Shown here one piece after another: positions 1 through 6,681 of a DNA stretch of 23,887 bases. How positions within the stretch are numbered: position 1 is the first letter of the stretch; each line of letters begins with the position of its first letter. The notes under the pieces were generated by a model. It was not told where the DNA came from and did not search any database. It was given only the letters and a program-made list of their open reading frames with translations. This DNA comes from a virus. Made by a program: the position numbers and the translations under genes. Location: positions 1 through 23,887 of the IMG/VR virus record IMGVR_UViG_3300045747_000289. The stretch is one strand, 5' to 3'.

Positions 1-214
1 CGTATCTTATATAAATCGGGCGTTTTAGACTAAAAAAGGTTGCGTCGGCCGGTTTCTCAAACGTTACGCATAAATCGTCTGCCTTACATTCTTCTGAACA
101 GCCTGTTTTAAACGCAATACCCGGCATATTTTGTGTTATCCAAAGTTTCCAATAGTGCTGATCGTTTGCCCATTCCCAATCACCACCATTGCCACATTTA
201 ACGATTACATCCAT
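1..214 (-). CDS. Hypothetical protein, 3' end beyond window
   Basis: An open frame starts with ATG at 212-214 and runs off the left edge with about 71 codons and no stop. The protein begins MDVIVKCGNGGDWEWANDQ and is rich in Trp, Cys and acidic residues (CSEECKADDLC in the middle), so it could bind a metal. It starts 2 nt after the stop of the gene at 217-534 and so continues the same operon. I recognise no family. Reality of the frame is supported by the tight junction and continuous coding; function is unknown. Confidence 0.6.
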   Translation of the reverse strand, partial: MDVIVKCGNGGDWEWANDQHYWKLWITQNMPGIAFKTGCSEECKADDLCVTFEKPADATFFSLKRPIYIRY

Positions 215-216
215 AA

Positions 217-534
217 TTAAAACGGAATGTCGTCGTCCATATCTGCAAAGAAAACTTCTTCTGCTTTGGGCGCAACATAGTCCGGATTGTCAAAGTTGTA
301 AAACACTGTGTTGTAGTCACCGCGCAGTCTATCTTGATTAGAGCAGAGGATTTCCGTGGTACCTAAATCAGAATAGTCTCCTCCGTGAGGCATATGCACT
401 GTTACATGCCCGTCAGTAAATACTCCTTCCCATGATCCGTTTACAACATAGAATTTGAAGTACGAGGGCTCGTATTCATGTAGTACGGTTACTAACAGAC
501 TTGGCTCGCCCTCAGTTCCGAGCATTAATCTCAT
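217..534 (-). CDS. Hypothetical protein with SSB-type C-terminal tip
   Basis: A 105-residue protein whose body (about residues 1-90) looks beta-rich and matches no family I know. It ends FFADMDDDIPF. The last residues MDDDIPF nearly equal the E. coli SSB C-terminal tip (MDFDDDIPF). In SSB that tip docks on replication and repair partners such as RecO, PriA, ExoI and the Pol III chi subunit. The sequence shows the tail directly; a role in recruiting or titrating SSB partners is inference. No classic SSB OB-fold signature is visible, so this is either a very divergent single-strand-binding protein or an SSB-tail mimic. Its start overlaps the stop of the SLOG gene (ATGA), which indicates translational coupling. 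Confidence 0.75.
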   Translation of the reverse strand: MRLMLGTEGEPSLLVTVLHEYEPSYFKFYVVNGSWEGVFTDGHVTVHMPHGGDYSDLGTTEILCSNQDRLRGDYNTVFYNFDNPDYVAPKAEEVFFADMDDDIPF

Positions 535-932
535 GTTGACTCCGGATAGATAATGTGGACTGGTTTATCCTTTTTCACAGCATAATCATGTGTATACCAA
601 GTACCGCCAGTTGGCTGATGTGACATTTGAAAGGGCACAACTAAAACAACATCTGCCTCATCTACTAGCGTACGATTACGTGCAAAGTATGTTCCGGGCT
701 TGCGGAACTCGTCTGATTTATGAAATGCCCGTAAATCGTTCTTTGCCGGGGGATGACTTACGATTTTATACCGCATCATCTTTGCAATATCTGCAGCTTC
801 GACATCTACCCCCACGCAATCACCGTGATGGAACTCTGCGCCTTCGACCCAACTGTTTTGTAGGAAGCGGGCAATAACTTGTTTTTGATGTTCGGTCATC
901 CCCGAACGTGTTCCTGTTATTCCGATTTTCAT
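531..932 (-). CDS. SLOG-superfamily nucleotide-binding protein
   Basis: A 133-residue Rossmann-like protein with SLOG hallmarks: GITGTR at residues 4-9 after the first strand, HGDCVGVD at 36-43, RNRTLVDEADVV at 85-96 and GGTW at 109-112. SLOG domains (DprA, LOG, YpsA, the ThsA C-terminal domain) bind nucleotides or NAD-derived ligands. Here the gene overlaps the macro-domain gene upstream by ATGA, so the two are probably translated together. A ligand related to NAD or ADP-ribose is inference from this context. No extra catalytic or DNA-binding domain is present; this is a stand-alone SLOG domain. Confidence 0.8.
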   Translation of the reverse strand: MKIGITGTRSGMTEHQKQVIARFLQNSWVEGAEFHHGDCVGVDVEAADIAKMMRYKIVSHPPAKNDLRAFHKSDEFRKPGTYFARNRTLVDEADVVLVVPFQMSHQPTGGTWYTHDYAVKKDKPVHIIYPEST

Positions 933-1549
933 GCAAACTCCACTAAAGTAACGGTTCCACCAGTAGCGTTGACTGCTTCTGCAAACGCATCTAGCAATGT
1001 CATAATAACATCTTTGTCACCTTTTGCAAGTCCCATACCAATGTAGGGGAAGCCAAATTTACCTTTGGGATACCTGCGAGCAAGTTTTTGCAGGATAAGT
1101 GCAAACGCCGTGTATTCAAACACATCTTCGCCTGTACTCATGTTGTATTGTGTGTAGGCATTTACAATCTCAAATTTTGTTGTGCCATTATTGCGTATAA
1201 CGATTTCAGAAGTCCAGTCCCCTAGCTTATTGTAATCGCCGCGGTCTGTCATACTATCAACTGCCGCAACTTCAGGATAGCGTTCACGAATCTCTCGAGC
1301 AATGCCACCGCCCATTTTGTTAAAACAGTTGCAACCTTGTACTACAACATCAAACTCACCTGCCTCCGCAAGGTCGAGCAAGTTGCCTTTTACATGTTTC
1401 AATTTTGAAGTAGTCATAGGAAAATCAATCGGGTTATCTGTATTTGTAAAATGTGGGAAACTAATTCCCATTTTTGCTGCTAGCTTTAGCTTTTCGCTGT
1501 TCGACATAACCTCGCTAATTGTGCTAGTATCTTTAAATAGTGGTGTCAT
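929..1549 (-). CDS. Macro-domain protein (ADP-ribose binding or hydrolysing)
   Basis: A 206-residue protein. Residues about 48-206 form a macro domain: KGNLLDLAE near 54-62, then VVVQGCNCFNKMGGGIA (68-84, the ligand-binding loop with Asn74) and FGFPYIGMGLAKGD (about 166-179, the phosphate loop). Family members bind ADP-ribose or remove it or its 1''-phosphate. T4 Tk.4 is a comparable phage macro protein. The first 45 residues are an extension of unknown role; an internal Met at 45 could be an alternative start, but the upstream ATG overlaps the stop of the bL12-like gene in the usual ATGA manner, so I keep it. It lies between bL12-like and SLOG genes. Confidence 0.85.
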   Translation of the reverse strand: MTPLFKDTSTISEVMSNSEKLKLAAKMGISFPHFTNTDNPIDFPMTTSKLKHVKGNLLDLAEAGEFDVVVQGCNCFNKMGGGIAREIRERYPEVAAVDSMTDRGDYNKLGDWTSEIVIRNNGTTKFEIVNAYTQYNMSTGEDVFEYTAFALILQKLARRYPKGKFGFPYIGMGLAKGDKDVIMTLLDAFAEAVNATGGTVTLVEFA

Positions 1550-1935
1550 ACTCTAATCCCTACGTCGCGGAACTCGCGAATTGTGTTTGCACGGTTTGCT
1601 GGTTTTTGCAATGTGATTACCTTTGTCTTGCCAGTTACCATTTCGTCTGAAATATCTTTTGCTTCTTTTAGCCCTAATCCAGTTGCTACACGAATTGCCT
1701 TAATCTGTGCAACTCGATTCGTTACATTAGATTCACAACTAATGTTTAGTCGATCAGCATGTTGCCCTGTTAACATTGCAAAGAAGATCTCACCCTTTAC
1801 AGATGGATCTAACACACTTGCAATCTGATCCCATAGTTTCATGCCATCATCGGGGCCGTAGCATTCTGTAATGGAACGCATAAAGTGTATTCCATCTTGG
1901 ATGATAGCTTGTTTGTGATCAGCTGGGATAGACAT
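1546..1935 (-). CDS. bL12 (L7/L12) C-terminal-domain-like protein
   Basis: About 129 residues from the ATG at 1933-1935; an upstream TTG at 1953 would overlap the previous gene and is less likely. The C-terminal half contains QIKAIRVATGLGLKEAKD, a close match to helices 1 and 2 of the bL12 C-terminal domain, the part of the ribosomal stalk that recruits EF-Tu, EF-G and IF2. The hinge and the N-terminal dimerisation domain of true bL12 are absent. Instead the N-terminal 75 residues are unrelated (GIHFMRSITECYGPDDGMKL). It may mimic the stalk or bind translation factors (inference). Partial bL12 proteins are known in environmental phages. Confidence 0.8.
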   Translation of the reverse strand: MSIPADHKQAIIQDGIHFMRSITECYGPDDGMKLWDQIASVLDPSVKGEIFFAMLTGQHADRLNISCESNVTNRVAQIKAIRVATGLGLKEAKDISDEMVTGKTKVITLQKPANRANTIREFRDVGIRV

Positions 1936-1936
1936 T

Positions 1937-2239
1937 TTAATCTGATGAGTCAATAGTATAATAATCTCCGCAATGCTTGCAGGTATACCCTGTATAGCAA
2001 CGGCCTAAGTTCTTACTTTCGTAGGAATGTTTGCACGGATCACCGTTATCTGTACGCAATCTTACAAGACCGGTTGACCTACCAAACATATATTGTCCAC
2101 CGCAGTTAGAGCAACCAAATGTATCAGTTGCTGCATCGTAACTCGATGATACCGTTTTATATCGTTGCTGTTCTTCGGGTACCGGAACCCGTCCCGAACC
2201 GTGACAGCAAGGACAAATACCTTTTTCAATTGTAGTCAT
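1937..2239 (-). CDS. Zinc-ribbon / DnaJ-type Cys-rich protein
   Basis: A 100-residue protein with four Cys clusters: CPCCHGSGR (residues 9-17, like the CxxCxGxG repeat of the DnaJ zinc centre), CSNC near 43-46, a single C near 69 and CKHC near 87-90. These probably bind two zinc ions. No catalytic domain is seen, so it may be a nucleic-acid- or protein-binding adaptor; function unknown. Its ATG overlaps the stop of the upstream gene (ATGA). Confidence 0.7.
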   Translation of the reverse strand: MTTIEKGICPCCHGSGRVPVPEEQQRYKTVSSSYDAATDTFGCSNCGGQYMFGRSTGLVRLRTDNGDPCKHSYESKNLGRCYTGYTCKHCGDYYTIDSSD

Positions 2240-2436
2240 AGCTCGTATCGTTTAAAATAAACTTTTGATAGTTGCTGATAGCGATGCCACCGTTCCTCAA
2301 CTTGAACATACAGCCTTGTAAACGAATCCTCAAGCACATGATGTACAATTACTTCGTTATCAGTATATTTGTCACGAATCATTTGTGCCAACGCAATCTG
2401 CTGGCTTCGTGTTGGACGATAATTTGTTTTATGCAT
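2236..2436 (-). CDS. Small hypothetical protein
   Basis: 66 residues from the ATG at 2434-2436 (MHKTNYRPTRSQQ). The frame is open up to a TTG three codons earlier, but ATG is preferred. Predicted mostly helical, basic, with aromatic residues (RWHRYQQLSKVYFKRYEL at the C-terminus). No family recognised. There is no clear Shine-Dalgarno sequence; a possible hairpin (2453-2478) lies just upstream, so translation may depend on it. It is followed by an ATGA-coupled zinc-ribbon gene. Confidence 0.6.
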   Translation of the reverse strand: MHKTNYRPTRSQQIALAQMIRDKYTDNEVIVHHVLEDSFTRLYVQVEERWHRYQQLSKVYFKRYEL

Positions 2437-2452
2437 TATTTTCAATCAATTC

Positions 2453-2478
2453 GGGCAGCTACCCCTCGGTAACTACCC
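2453..2478 (-). other. Possible RNA hairpin between two small genes
   Basis: In minus-strand RNA, GGGTAG (2478-2473) can pair with CTGCCC (2458-2453) as six base pairs with one G-U. A competing hairpin GGTA/TACC lies inside. No U-tract follows, so it does not look like a standard terminator; it could modulate read-through or translation of the next gene. Confidence 0.35.
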
Positions 2479-2495
2479 ACTGTTAATGATAAACT

Positions 2496-2603
2496 TTACT
2501 TTTCCTTTTTTGGAAAACGTTTGCCAAGTTTAAAACATGCTGTACCTACTACCCAAAGGACACATAATAGTCCAATGAGTATTAGTGCCTCCACTATGAT
2601 CAT
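2496..2603 (-). CDS. 35-residue single-pass membrane microprotein
   Basis: An ATG at 2601-2603 overlaps the TGA of the lipoprotein gene (ATGA). The 35-codon frame gives a hydrophobic segment (about residues 2-24, IIVEALILIGLLCVLW then VVGTACF) and a basic tail KLGKRFPKKEK, as in an inner-membrane protein with a cytoplasmic C-terminus. The coupling to a lipoprotein suggests they act together at the envelope. A spanin-type pair is possible, but the arrangement and short length do not establish it. Function unknown. Confidence 0.6.
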   Translation of the reverse strand: MIIVEALILIGLLCVLWVVGTACFKLGKRFPKKEK

Positions 2604-3019
2604 TTTGCGATCTTAGGCAGCGGGTAAGGAACACGATTCAACGGTGCGCAAACACCATCTTCGGCAGCAAACGGTTTGGTTTTAAAGTCTGCATCTTCCA
2701 GGCAACCAGTGTTACCAGAAACCGTAGAGCACTTAGCCTTAACAATCTTTGTCTTTTCCGGATTTACGAATTCCATTGTTGCCCAACCATCGCCTTGGGG
2801 GCATGCATTTGATTGGGTAGAATCACCACGGCCGATCAAATCCCATCCTTTGTACAAAATATTGCTTTGGCGATACATTTGTGCGTTGAACATTGCGTTT
2901 TCACGGGCGGTGCCTTTTGCTTCTTCGAGCGATGCAAAAGATACTTCTTGTTTAGCATCATTACATGCTGCGAGCATAGTTGCTGCGATAACTGCGGATG
3001 CGATCAAAATACGTTTCAT
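2600..3019 (-). CDS. Phage lipoprotein
   Basis: A 139-residue protein with a type II signal peptide: basic MKR, a hydrophobic stretch and lipobox LAAC, with Cys19 as the lipidated residue. The mature part has further Cys residues (about 73, 97, 105 and 118) that could form disulfides in the periplasm, consistent with export. AAGGA lies about 10 nt before the ATG. The gene is the first of the operon led by the promoter at 3079-3107. Possible roles include superinfection exclusion or lysis control; neither is shown. No named family recognised. Confidence 0.8.
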   Translation of the reverse strand: MKRILIASAVIAATMLAACNDAKQEVSFASLEEAKGTARENAMFNAQMYRQSNILYKGWDLIGRGDSTQSNACPQGDGWATMEFVNPEKTKIVKAKCSTVSGNTGCLEDADFKTKPFAAEDGVCAPLNRVPYPLPKIAK

Positions 3020-3078
3020 GTCTGTGTGTCCTTAAAATTAAATACAGTTGTTAAAAGTAGTGTGTTCACTACATAATA

Positions 3079-3107
3079 ATTATAACATAAGTTGCAGGTT
3101 TTGTCAA
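3079..3107 (-). promoter_or_regulatory. Consensus sigma70-type promoter
   Basis: On the minus strand TTGACA (3107-3102), a 17-nt spacer and TATAAT (3084-3079): both boxes are perfect consensus. It sits about 60 nt before the lipoprotein start and probably drives the operon from 3019 to the left edge. Confidence 0.85.
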
Positions 3108-3114
3108 CTTATGT
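3085..3114. repeat. Perfect inverted repeat overlapping a promoter (possible operator)
   Basis: ACATAAGTTG (3085-3094) and CAACTTATGT (3105-3114) are perfect 10-bp arms with a 10-bp spacer. The dyad covers the whole -35 box and abuts the -10 box of the promoter at 3079-3107, as expected for a repressor site. Confidence 0.6.
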
Positions 3115-3119
3115 ACATC

Positions 3120-3365
3120 TTAATTTGCTCGTTTATTTTCGAAGTAATCGTTAATCTTCTTAACACTTCGAGTGTATTCTTCCATTGCCAAATCACTTGT
3201 GTTACACTCTTCTGTCAACAACGCTATTTGGCATTCTTTGATGAGAAGTTCCGCAAATCTTTCTTCCCAAATCCATGCCTTATTCGTACCGTCGGGGTTT
3301 GGGTCCTGGGCGATGCAATAGTCAACCGCCTCTTCATACAATTTTGTCAATAGTTCTCGGTTCAT
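3120..3365 (-). CDS. Small protein of the FAEL-EC paralogous family
   Basis: 81 residues: a helical N-terminus (MNRELLTKLYEEAVDYC), an acidic linker, then ERFAELLIKECQ. The motif (K/R)FAELxIxEC recurs in the proteins at 5293-5493 and 16385-16651, so these are paralogs. Similar small proteins are frequent in T4-like phages, with unknown function. The start overlaps the previous gene's stop (ATGA). It is the last gene of the NadR operon, before the promoter at 3079-3107. Confidence 0.7.
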   Translation of the reverse strand: MNRELLTKLYEEAVDYCIAQDPNPDGTNKAWIWEERFAELLIKECQIALLTEECNTSDLAMEEYTRSVKKINDYFENKRAN

Positions 3366-3874
3366 ACAATCTCAGTATAACTGTTCAAAAAGATCTTCTT
3401 ATCAACAATCCAAGTGTCGCTGTGGTCTTCGCGATTGCGTACCACAAAGTCGCCGGGTTTAAATCGTTGTAGATTACAACCGAACCCTACTACCGTTTCA
3501 CCCCAATTGCCTTGAATGTATCCGCTATTAGTCTCACCTGTCCAATTTATTTGATCAAGTGCATCAGTTGTAATTTGCGAAAACTCAACGCTACTTTCTT
3601 GCTTGGGATTACACACCATCCAACCATCCGGATCAATTGCATCCACTGTATATTTGGCAAGCAACTTCTTTGCTGATTGCTGCCAGGCATCATTGCTTTC
3701 ACCGATACAAAACATTGCATCTGCATGTACTGGCTCTTTAGCCTCAAGTGTATCCACAAGGAACTTTGCCATTACAGTGCGATCGACCAACAGGGTTACC
3801 ATCGGTTTTGCCCGTAGGCCTTTTGTTTTACGACCTACTTTGTAGGTCAATTTGGTTGTGTTGAGTAATTCCAT
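3362..3874 (-). CDS. Hypothetical protein downstream of the NadR-like gene
   Basis: 170 residues, no family recognised with confidence. The C-terminal third (GYIQGNWGETVVGFGCN, then FKPGDFVVRNREDHSDTW) looks like a small beta-barrel with a PGDFVV turn. The N-terminal half has a helical, Lys-rich region. Its ATG overlaps the NadR stop (TAATG), so it is translated together with that enzyme and may have a related role (inference from context only). Confidence 0.65.
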   Translation of the reverse strand: MELLNTTKLTYKVGRKTKGLRAKPMVTLLVDRTVMAKFLVDTLEAKEPVHADAMFCIGESNDAWQQSAKKLLAKYTVDAIDPDGWMVCNPKQESSVEFSQITTDALDQINWTGETNSGYIQGNWGETVVGFGCNLQRFKPGDFVVRNREDHSDTWIVDKKIFLNSYTEIV

Positions 3875-4863
3875 TATAGTCCTAAATCCTTCATCACGAA
3901 GTTTATACGTTCATCGAGAGTCCCTGATACAATTTTATAAGGAATATTATCAGTTGTCAATCGATTAACATACCAATTGTGTCCTATCATTCTAAATGTA
4001 GAATCTTTGCGTGTACCATCTTGCTCAAAATCAATATTTGGATCACACAGATAAATCTTGTGATATTCGCGATCCGCCATCCGATGTAGTGCAGCTGATG
4101 CTCGTCCAAACAGTTGTTCACTGTAGAATAGAGTAGTAAGTGGAGTTGTGTCGCAAATTAGATATTTGCCAATGCTGTGCTTACGCTCGTCGTCGATTTG
4201 TGTTCTCGCGATCAGTTCCATATCTTCGTAATTCAACTTGCCTTTACGTTCGTCGTACAGTTGACGTCCATATTCGGGTACCCAATTCATTCCGGTAAAC
4301 AGTGCCAGTTCTCTAGCTAGAGTAGTCTTGCCACTTGATTCACCACCAAGGAACGCAATGCGCGGAATGAAGTCTCGTGCTACATAGTGATTCAACCATT
4401 TGGGATCTATCTTGTTTCGTAATACAGTGCCAGAGATCGGAAACTGTGCTCTTTCCTTATCTACAAGAATGTGATCTACTTTAATATCAGTTCTCAACTC
4501 TAAGCTGAAAAATTTCGAAAGATATGCTGCAAATCCATCGCCGTAATCTTCGCTTGTAAACACTGCTTGAACAGTGGTGTTCATCTTGTTTAGCAAGTAG
4601 TTTGCACAGAATAAGCGATGCATATCATCGGGCATATCATCATCCGGTACTTCGCGTGGATTTAGCACAACAACCGTTGCAGTTGGGAATGTCTTTGTCA
4701 ACCACTCCTTGCGCCTTTCAGGTTCGCAACCGGTGAAGTTTTTAGAAGTGTAGGAAAGGATGATAACTTTTTCGCAATTGGACAGTGCGGTACGAATTAC
4801 CTTTTCGTGTCCGAGGTGTAGTGGACAGAACTTACCTACTACTAATCCAGTTGCGTATCTCAT
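3874..4863 (-). CDS. nadR: NadR-like bifunctional NMN adenylyltransferase / ribosylnicotinamide kinase
   Basis: 329 residues with two domains. The N-terminal NMNAT domain has GKFCPLHLGH (10-19, the HxGH nucleotidyltransferase motif) and PISGT (142-146). The C-terminal riboside kinase domain has the P-loop GGESSGKTT (173-181), DTTPLTT (238-244) and CDPNIDFEQDGTR (273-285), typical of the NadR kinase. Together they convert nicotinamide riboside to NMN and then NAD. The DNA-binding domain of enterobacterial NadR is missing, so no repressor role is expected. The transporter PnuC, which supplies the riboside, is encoded at 5655-6272. Phage NAD synthesis can support replication and can offset NAD-depleting defences. 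Confidence 0.93.
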   Translation of the reverse strand: MRYATGLVVGKFCPLHLGHEKVIRTALSNCEKVIILSYTSKNFTGCEPERRKEWLTKTFPTATVVVLNPREVPDDDMPDDMHRLFCANYLLNKMNTTVQAVFTSEDYGDGFAAYLSKFFSLELRTDIKVDHILVDKERAQFPISGTVLRNKIDPKWLNHYVARDFIPRIAFLGGESSGKTTLARELALFTGMNWVPEYGRQLYDERKGKLNYEDMELIARTQIDDERKHSIGKYLICDTTPLTTLFYSEQLFGRASAALHRMADREYHKIYLCDPNIDFEQDGTRKDSTFRMIGHNWYVNRLTTDNIPYKIVSGTLDERINFVMKDLGL

Positions 4864-5076
4864 TTACTTCACTTTTAAATTTCTTATCTCATTTGCCGAC
4901 AGAGGATGTGATCTTGCCATTAAGTGTGTTGCGCAAAAATCTATGATTGAGTTTGCGAATGTTACTAATTCTTCGTCATCGAAGCAATGAATGTCTCCCA
5001 CATTTCCAGTTTCTGGAAAGGGGTTATGAGGATTCTTTAGTGCTTTGAATGCAAGCTCTTTAAATAATTCTATCAT
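4864..5076 (-). CDS. Small hypothetical protein, possible divergent FAEL-EC paralog
   Basis: 70 residues. FANSIIDFCA (about 39-48) resembles the FAELIxxECA motif of neighbours, so it may be a divergent member of that family. Coupled by ATGA to the membrane protein upstream and directly abutting the NadR-like start. Function unknown. Confidence 0.6.
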   Translation of the reverse strand: MIELFKELAFKALKNPHNPFPETGNVGDIHCFDDEELVTFANSIIDFCATHLMARSHPLSANEIRNLKVK

Positions 5077-5291
5077 TTTCTACCTTTTAGGATAGTAATG
5101 TCGAACGCTTTCCGGTTGTCACTTACAATACAAATGATCATAAACGCAGCCGCAAAAAGATTTACTAACGGAATGATAGATGAAAATACATATAGTCCCA
5201 GCGCCGTGATAGTTAAGTCTTCTTTTGCAAACCAAGTACATGCTATCATTACTACCAAACATACTGCACTTATAGTTAGATATAGTTCCAT
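5073..5291 (-). CDS. Small two-helix membrane protein
   Basis: 72 residues from the ATG at 5289-5291, with GGAG 9 nt upstream; a TTG three codons earlier is rejected. Two hydrophobic segments (about residues 3-20 and 30-56) flank a short KEDLT loop, and the C-terminus is basic (DNRKAF, LKGRK). Probably an inner-membrane protein. It lies within the NadR operon; a link with riboside uptake is possible but unproven. Confidence 0.65.
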   Translation of the reverse strand: MELYLTISAVCLVVMIACTWFAKEDLTITALGLYVFSSIIPLVNLFAAAFMIICIVSDNRKAFDITILKGRK

Positions 5292-5292
5292 T

Positions 5293-5493
5293 TTATTCAA
5301 CTCCGAAGTGATTTAGCATTTCCCACGCTTCAGGTGCATCAACTACTGCGCCATCATCGTTAACTTTCGTATTTGTTTCCATAAACCATGCACATTCGCG
5401 CACAATCAACTCAGCAAACTTTTCTAAGTCAATTTGGTGTTCTGAATACCTATGATGACATTGTATAGCAATTGCTCTAATTCGTTCGTTCAT
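5293..5493 (-). CDS. Small protein of the FAEL-EC paralogous family
   Basis: 66 residues from the ATG at 5491-5493 (MNERIRAIAIQ), which follows a GGAG and overlaps the stop of the 34-codon gene (ATGA). A longer frame upstream is not used because the microprotein occupies it. It contains KFAELIVRECAWF and ends MLNHFGVE, as does the paralog at 16385-16651 (GHFGVEE). This is a widespread family of unknown function in T4-like phages. Confidence 0.75.
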   Translation of the reverse strand: MNERIRAIAIQCHHRYSEHQIDLEKFAELIVRECAWFMETNTKVNDDGAVVDAPEAWEMLNHFGVE

Positions 5494-5594
5494 AATACAT
5501 GTTCTCCAAACCATTGTGCAAGTGTACTAACCGCCCAAAATGCAATAACAACCTTTATAAAAAATTCAACTGCTAATTTGTCTTTTGGCGTCAT
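5490..5594 (-). CDS. 34-residue membrane microprotein
   Basis: ATG at 5592-5594, 34 codons, TGA overlapping the next ATG. The product has a charged N-terminus (MTPKDKLAVE), a hydrophobic segment FFIKVVIAFWAVSTLA and a short tail. It is the first frame after the promoter at 5625-5653, and its start lies inside the proximal arm of an inverted repeat. Probably a real membrane microprotein of unknown function. Confidence 0.55.
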   Translation of the reverse strand: MTPKDKLAVEFFIKVVIAFWAVSTLAQWFGEHVL

Positions 5595-5640
5595 AAAACC
5601 TGCTATGTTAATTTCTATGTATTAATTATAGCAGGTTTTA
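5594..5640. repeat. 13-bp perfect inverted repeat spanning a promoter start site
   Basis: TAAAACCTGCTAT (5594-5606) and ATAGCAGGTTTTA (5628-5640) are perfect complements, 21 bp apart. One arm lies in the spacer/-10 region of the promoter at 5625-5653 and the other at the start codon of the first gene. Since one arm is upstream of the start site, this is more likely a DNA operator than an RNA hairpin. Confidence 0.6.
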
Positions 5641-5653
5641 CCGGTCTAGTCAA
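5625..5653 (-). promoter_or_regulatory. Sigma70-type promoter of the NadR operon
   Basis: TTGACT (5653-5648), 17-nt spacer, TATAAT (5630-5625) on the minus strand. The spacer end AAACCTGC plus the -10 box is shared with the promoter at 7764-7792. The -35 box directly follows the pnuC stop codon. Confidence 0.85.
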
Positions 5654-5654
5654 T

Positions 5655-6272
5655 TTACTTCTTTGCCAAATTAACCCAAGTCTTCCACGACCACAATGCG
5701 TTTACCCAAAACACTGCGTACAGTGCAGATGTCATATACAGTCCTCGGCTCCAGTACAGCGGTACACTTAATGTGTTCACTAGCACCCACAGTGGCCAAT
5801 TTTCTACATTACGACGCATTAGCAACAGTTGAGCAATAACACTGAATGTGAGTACAGTTGAGTCAATCCACGGCGCATACGCATTAGTGTATTTGTGTAG
5901 CATCCAGCCGTATCCAGCAGCAACTACAATAGCAATTCCTGCCATAGTAACTACGGTAGACCATCCGGCATATGCTACCTTCATTGATTCTATTTTATCC
6001 TGTAGTTCCGAACCATCGCCGGCTGTGGACACATCCATTGGGATATTTTTGTTCGCCCAATTCCACCATCCAATGAAACTAGTAGCAATGAAGAACACTT
6101 GCAGCGTTACATCAGCATACAGTTGTGATGTATAGAACAACCAGCCAAACAATCCACATGCAACAATACCCGTCCACCAAGTATGTACGTTATTGCGCCC
6201 TGCCAGAAAAATACAAACTGCGGTCATTACGTTTGCCGCAAGTTCTAAAGGTGTCCATGTAAACCATTCCAT
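5655..6272 (-). CDS. pnuC: Nicotinamide riboside transporter PnuC
   Basis: 205 residues, highly hydrophobic with about seven membrane segments and many Trp residues. The PnuC signatures are visible: FFIATSFIGWWNWANK near 80-95 and NVENWPLWVLVNTLSVPLYW near 155-175. PnuC carries nicotinamide riboside across the inner membrane by facilitated diffusion, with trapping by phosphorylation; the NadR-like kinase encoded next door would do the trapping. It lies downstream of the NMNAT-Nudix gene in the transcript from the promoter at 7764-7792, so transport and synthesis are split between two neighbouring operons. Confidence 0.93.
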   Translation of the reverse strand: MEWFTWTPLELAANVMTAVCIFLAGRNNVHTWWTGIVACGLFGWLFYTSQLYADVTLQVFFIATSFIGWWNWANKNIPMDVSTAGDGSELQDKIESMKVAYAGWSTVVTMAGIAIVVAAGYGWMLHKYTNAYAPWIDSTVLTFSVIAQLLLMRRNVENWPLWVLVNTLSVPLYWSRGLYMTSALYAVFWVNALWSWKTWVNLAKK

Positions 6273-6273
6273 T

Positions 6274-6471
6274 TTAATACTCCTTTGTTATTACTTCGTT
6301 ACCACAATTTGGGCAAGAAATATACTTCACGACATTGTTGTCGCCACCGTAATCCATCCATGTCCGGGTTTGCACTTCGTTTGGAACATATTCCAACGTT
6401 GCACCACAACCCTTACACACGACTTCTTTCACCACAGTTGGGTGAGGTTCAATTTTTACAATGCGTACCAT
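6274..6471 (-). CDS. Small zinc-ribbon protein
   Basis: 65 residues with CKGC (about 19-22) and CPNC (about 53-56), a classic four-Cys zinc ribbon. It overlaps the upstream gene's stop by TAATG and ends just before pnuC. Nucleic-acid or protein binding is likely; specific function unknown. Confidence 0.7.
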   Translation of the reverse strand: MVRIVKIEPHPTVVKEVVCKGCGATLEYVPNEVQTRTWMDYGGDNNVVKYISCPNCGNEVITKEY

Positions 6472-6680
6472 TATTCTGTCCTCCGGGGATAACCCCTAAA
6501 TAAGCAACTATTAATTTTGTAAACAACCACAGCTAACGTTGGGTCAATCAGTGCACCCTTGTCGTTAAATGCTGTCGCAACCAACTCATCGCGGAGCCGT
6601 GTTAGGTCTTCGGCAATGTGCTCATTCTGTTTGCGATCTTCAACATACTTTGAGTATTGTTCGTATCCTTGTGCAATCAT
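6471..6680 (-). CDS. Small hypothetical protein
   Basis: 69 residues, helical and charged in the first half (YEQYSKYVEDRKQNEHIAEDLTRL reads as a short amphipathic helix), ending FRGYPRRTE. It starts just after the stop of the NMNAT-Nudix gene and overlaps the zinc-ribbon gene. No family recognised. Confidence 0.6.
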   Translation of the reverse strand: MIAQGYEQYSKYVEDRKQNEHIAEDLTRLRDELVATAFNDKGALIDPTLAVVVYKINSCLFRGYPRRTE

Positions 6681-6681
6681 A

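Noticed and set aside
5848-6135. Plus-strand open frame within pnuC
   Set aside because: Antisense shadow of a clear transporter gene, with no ribosome site and no recognisable product.
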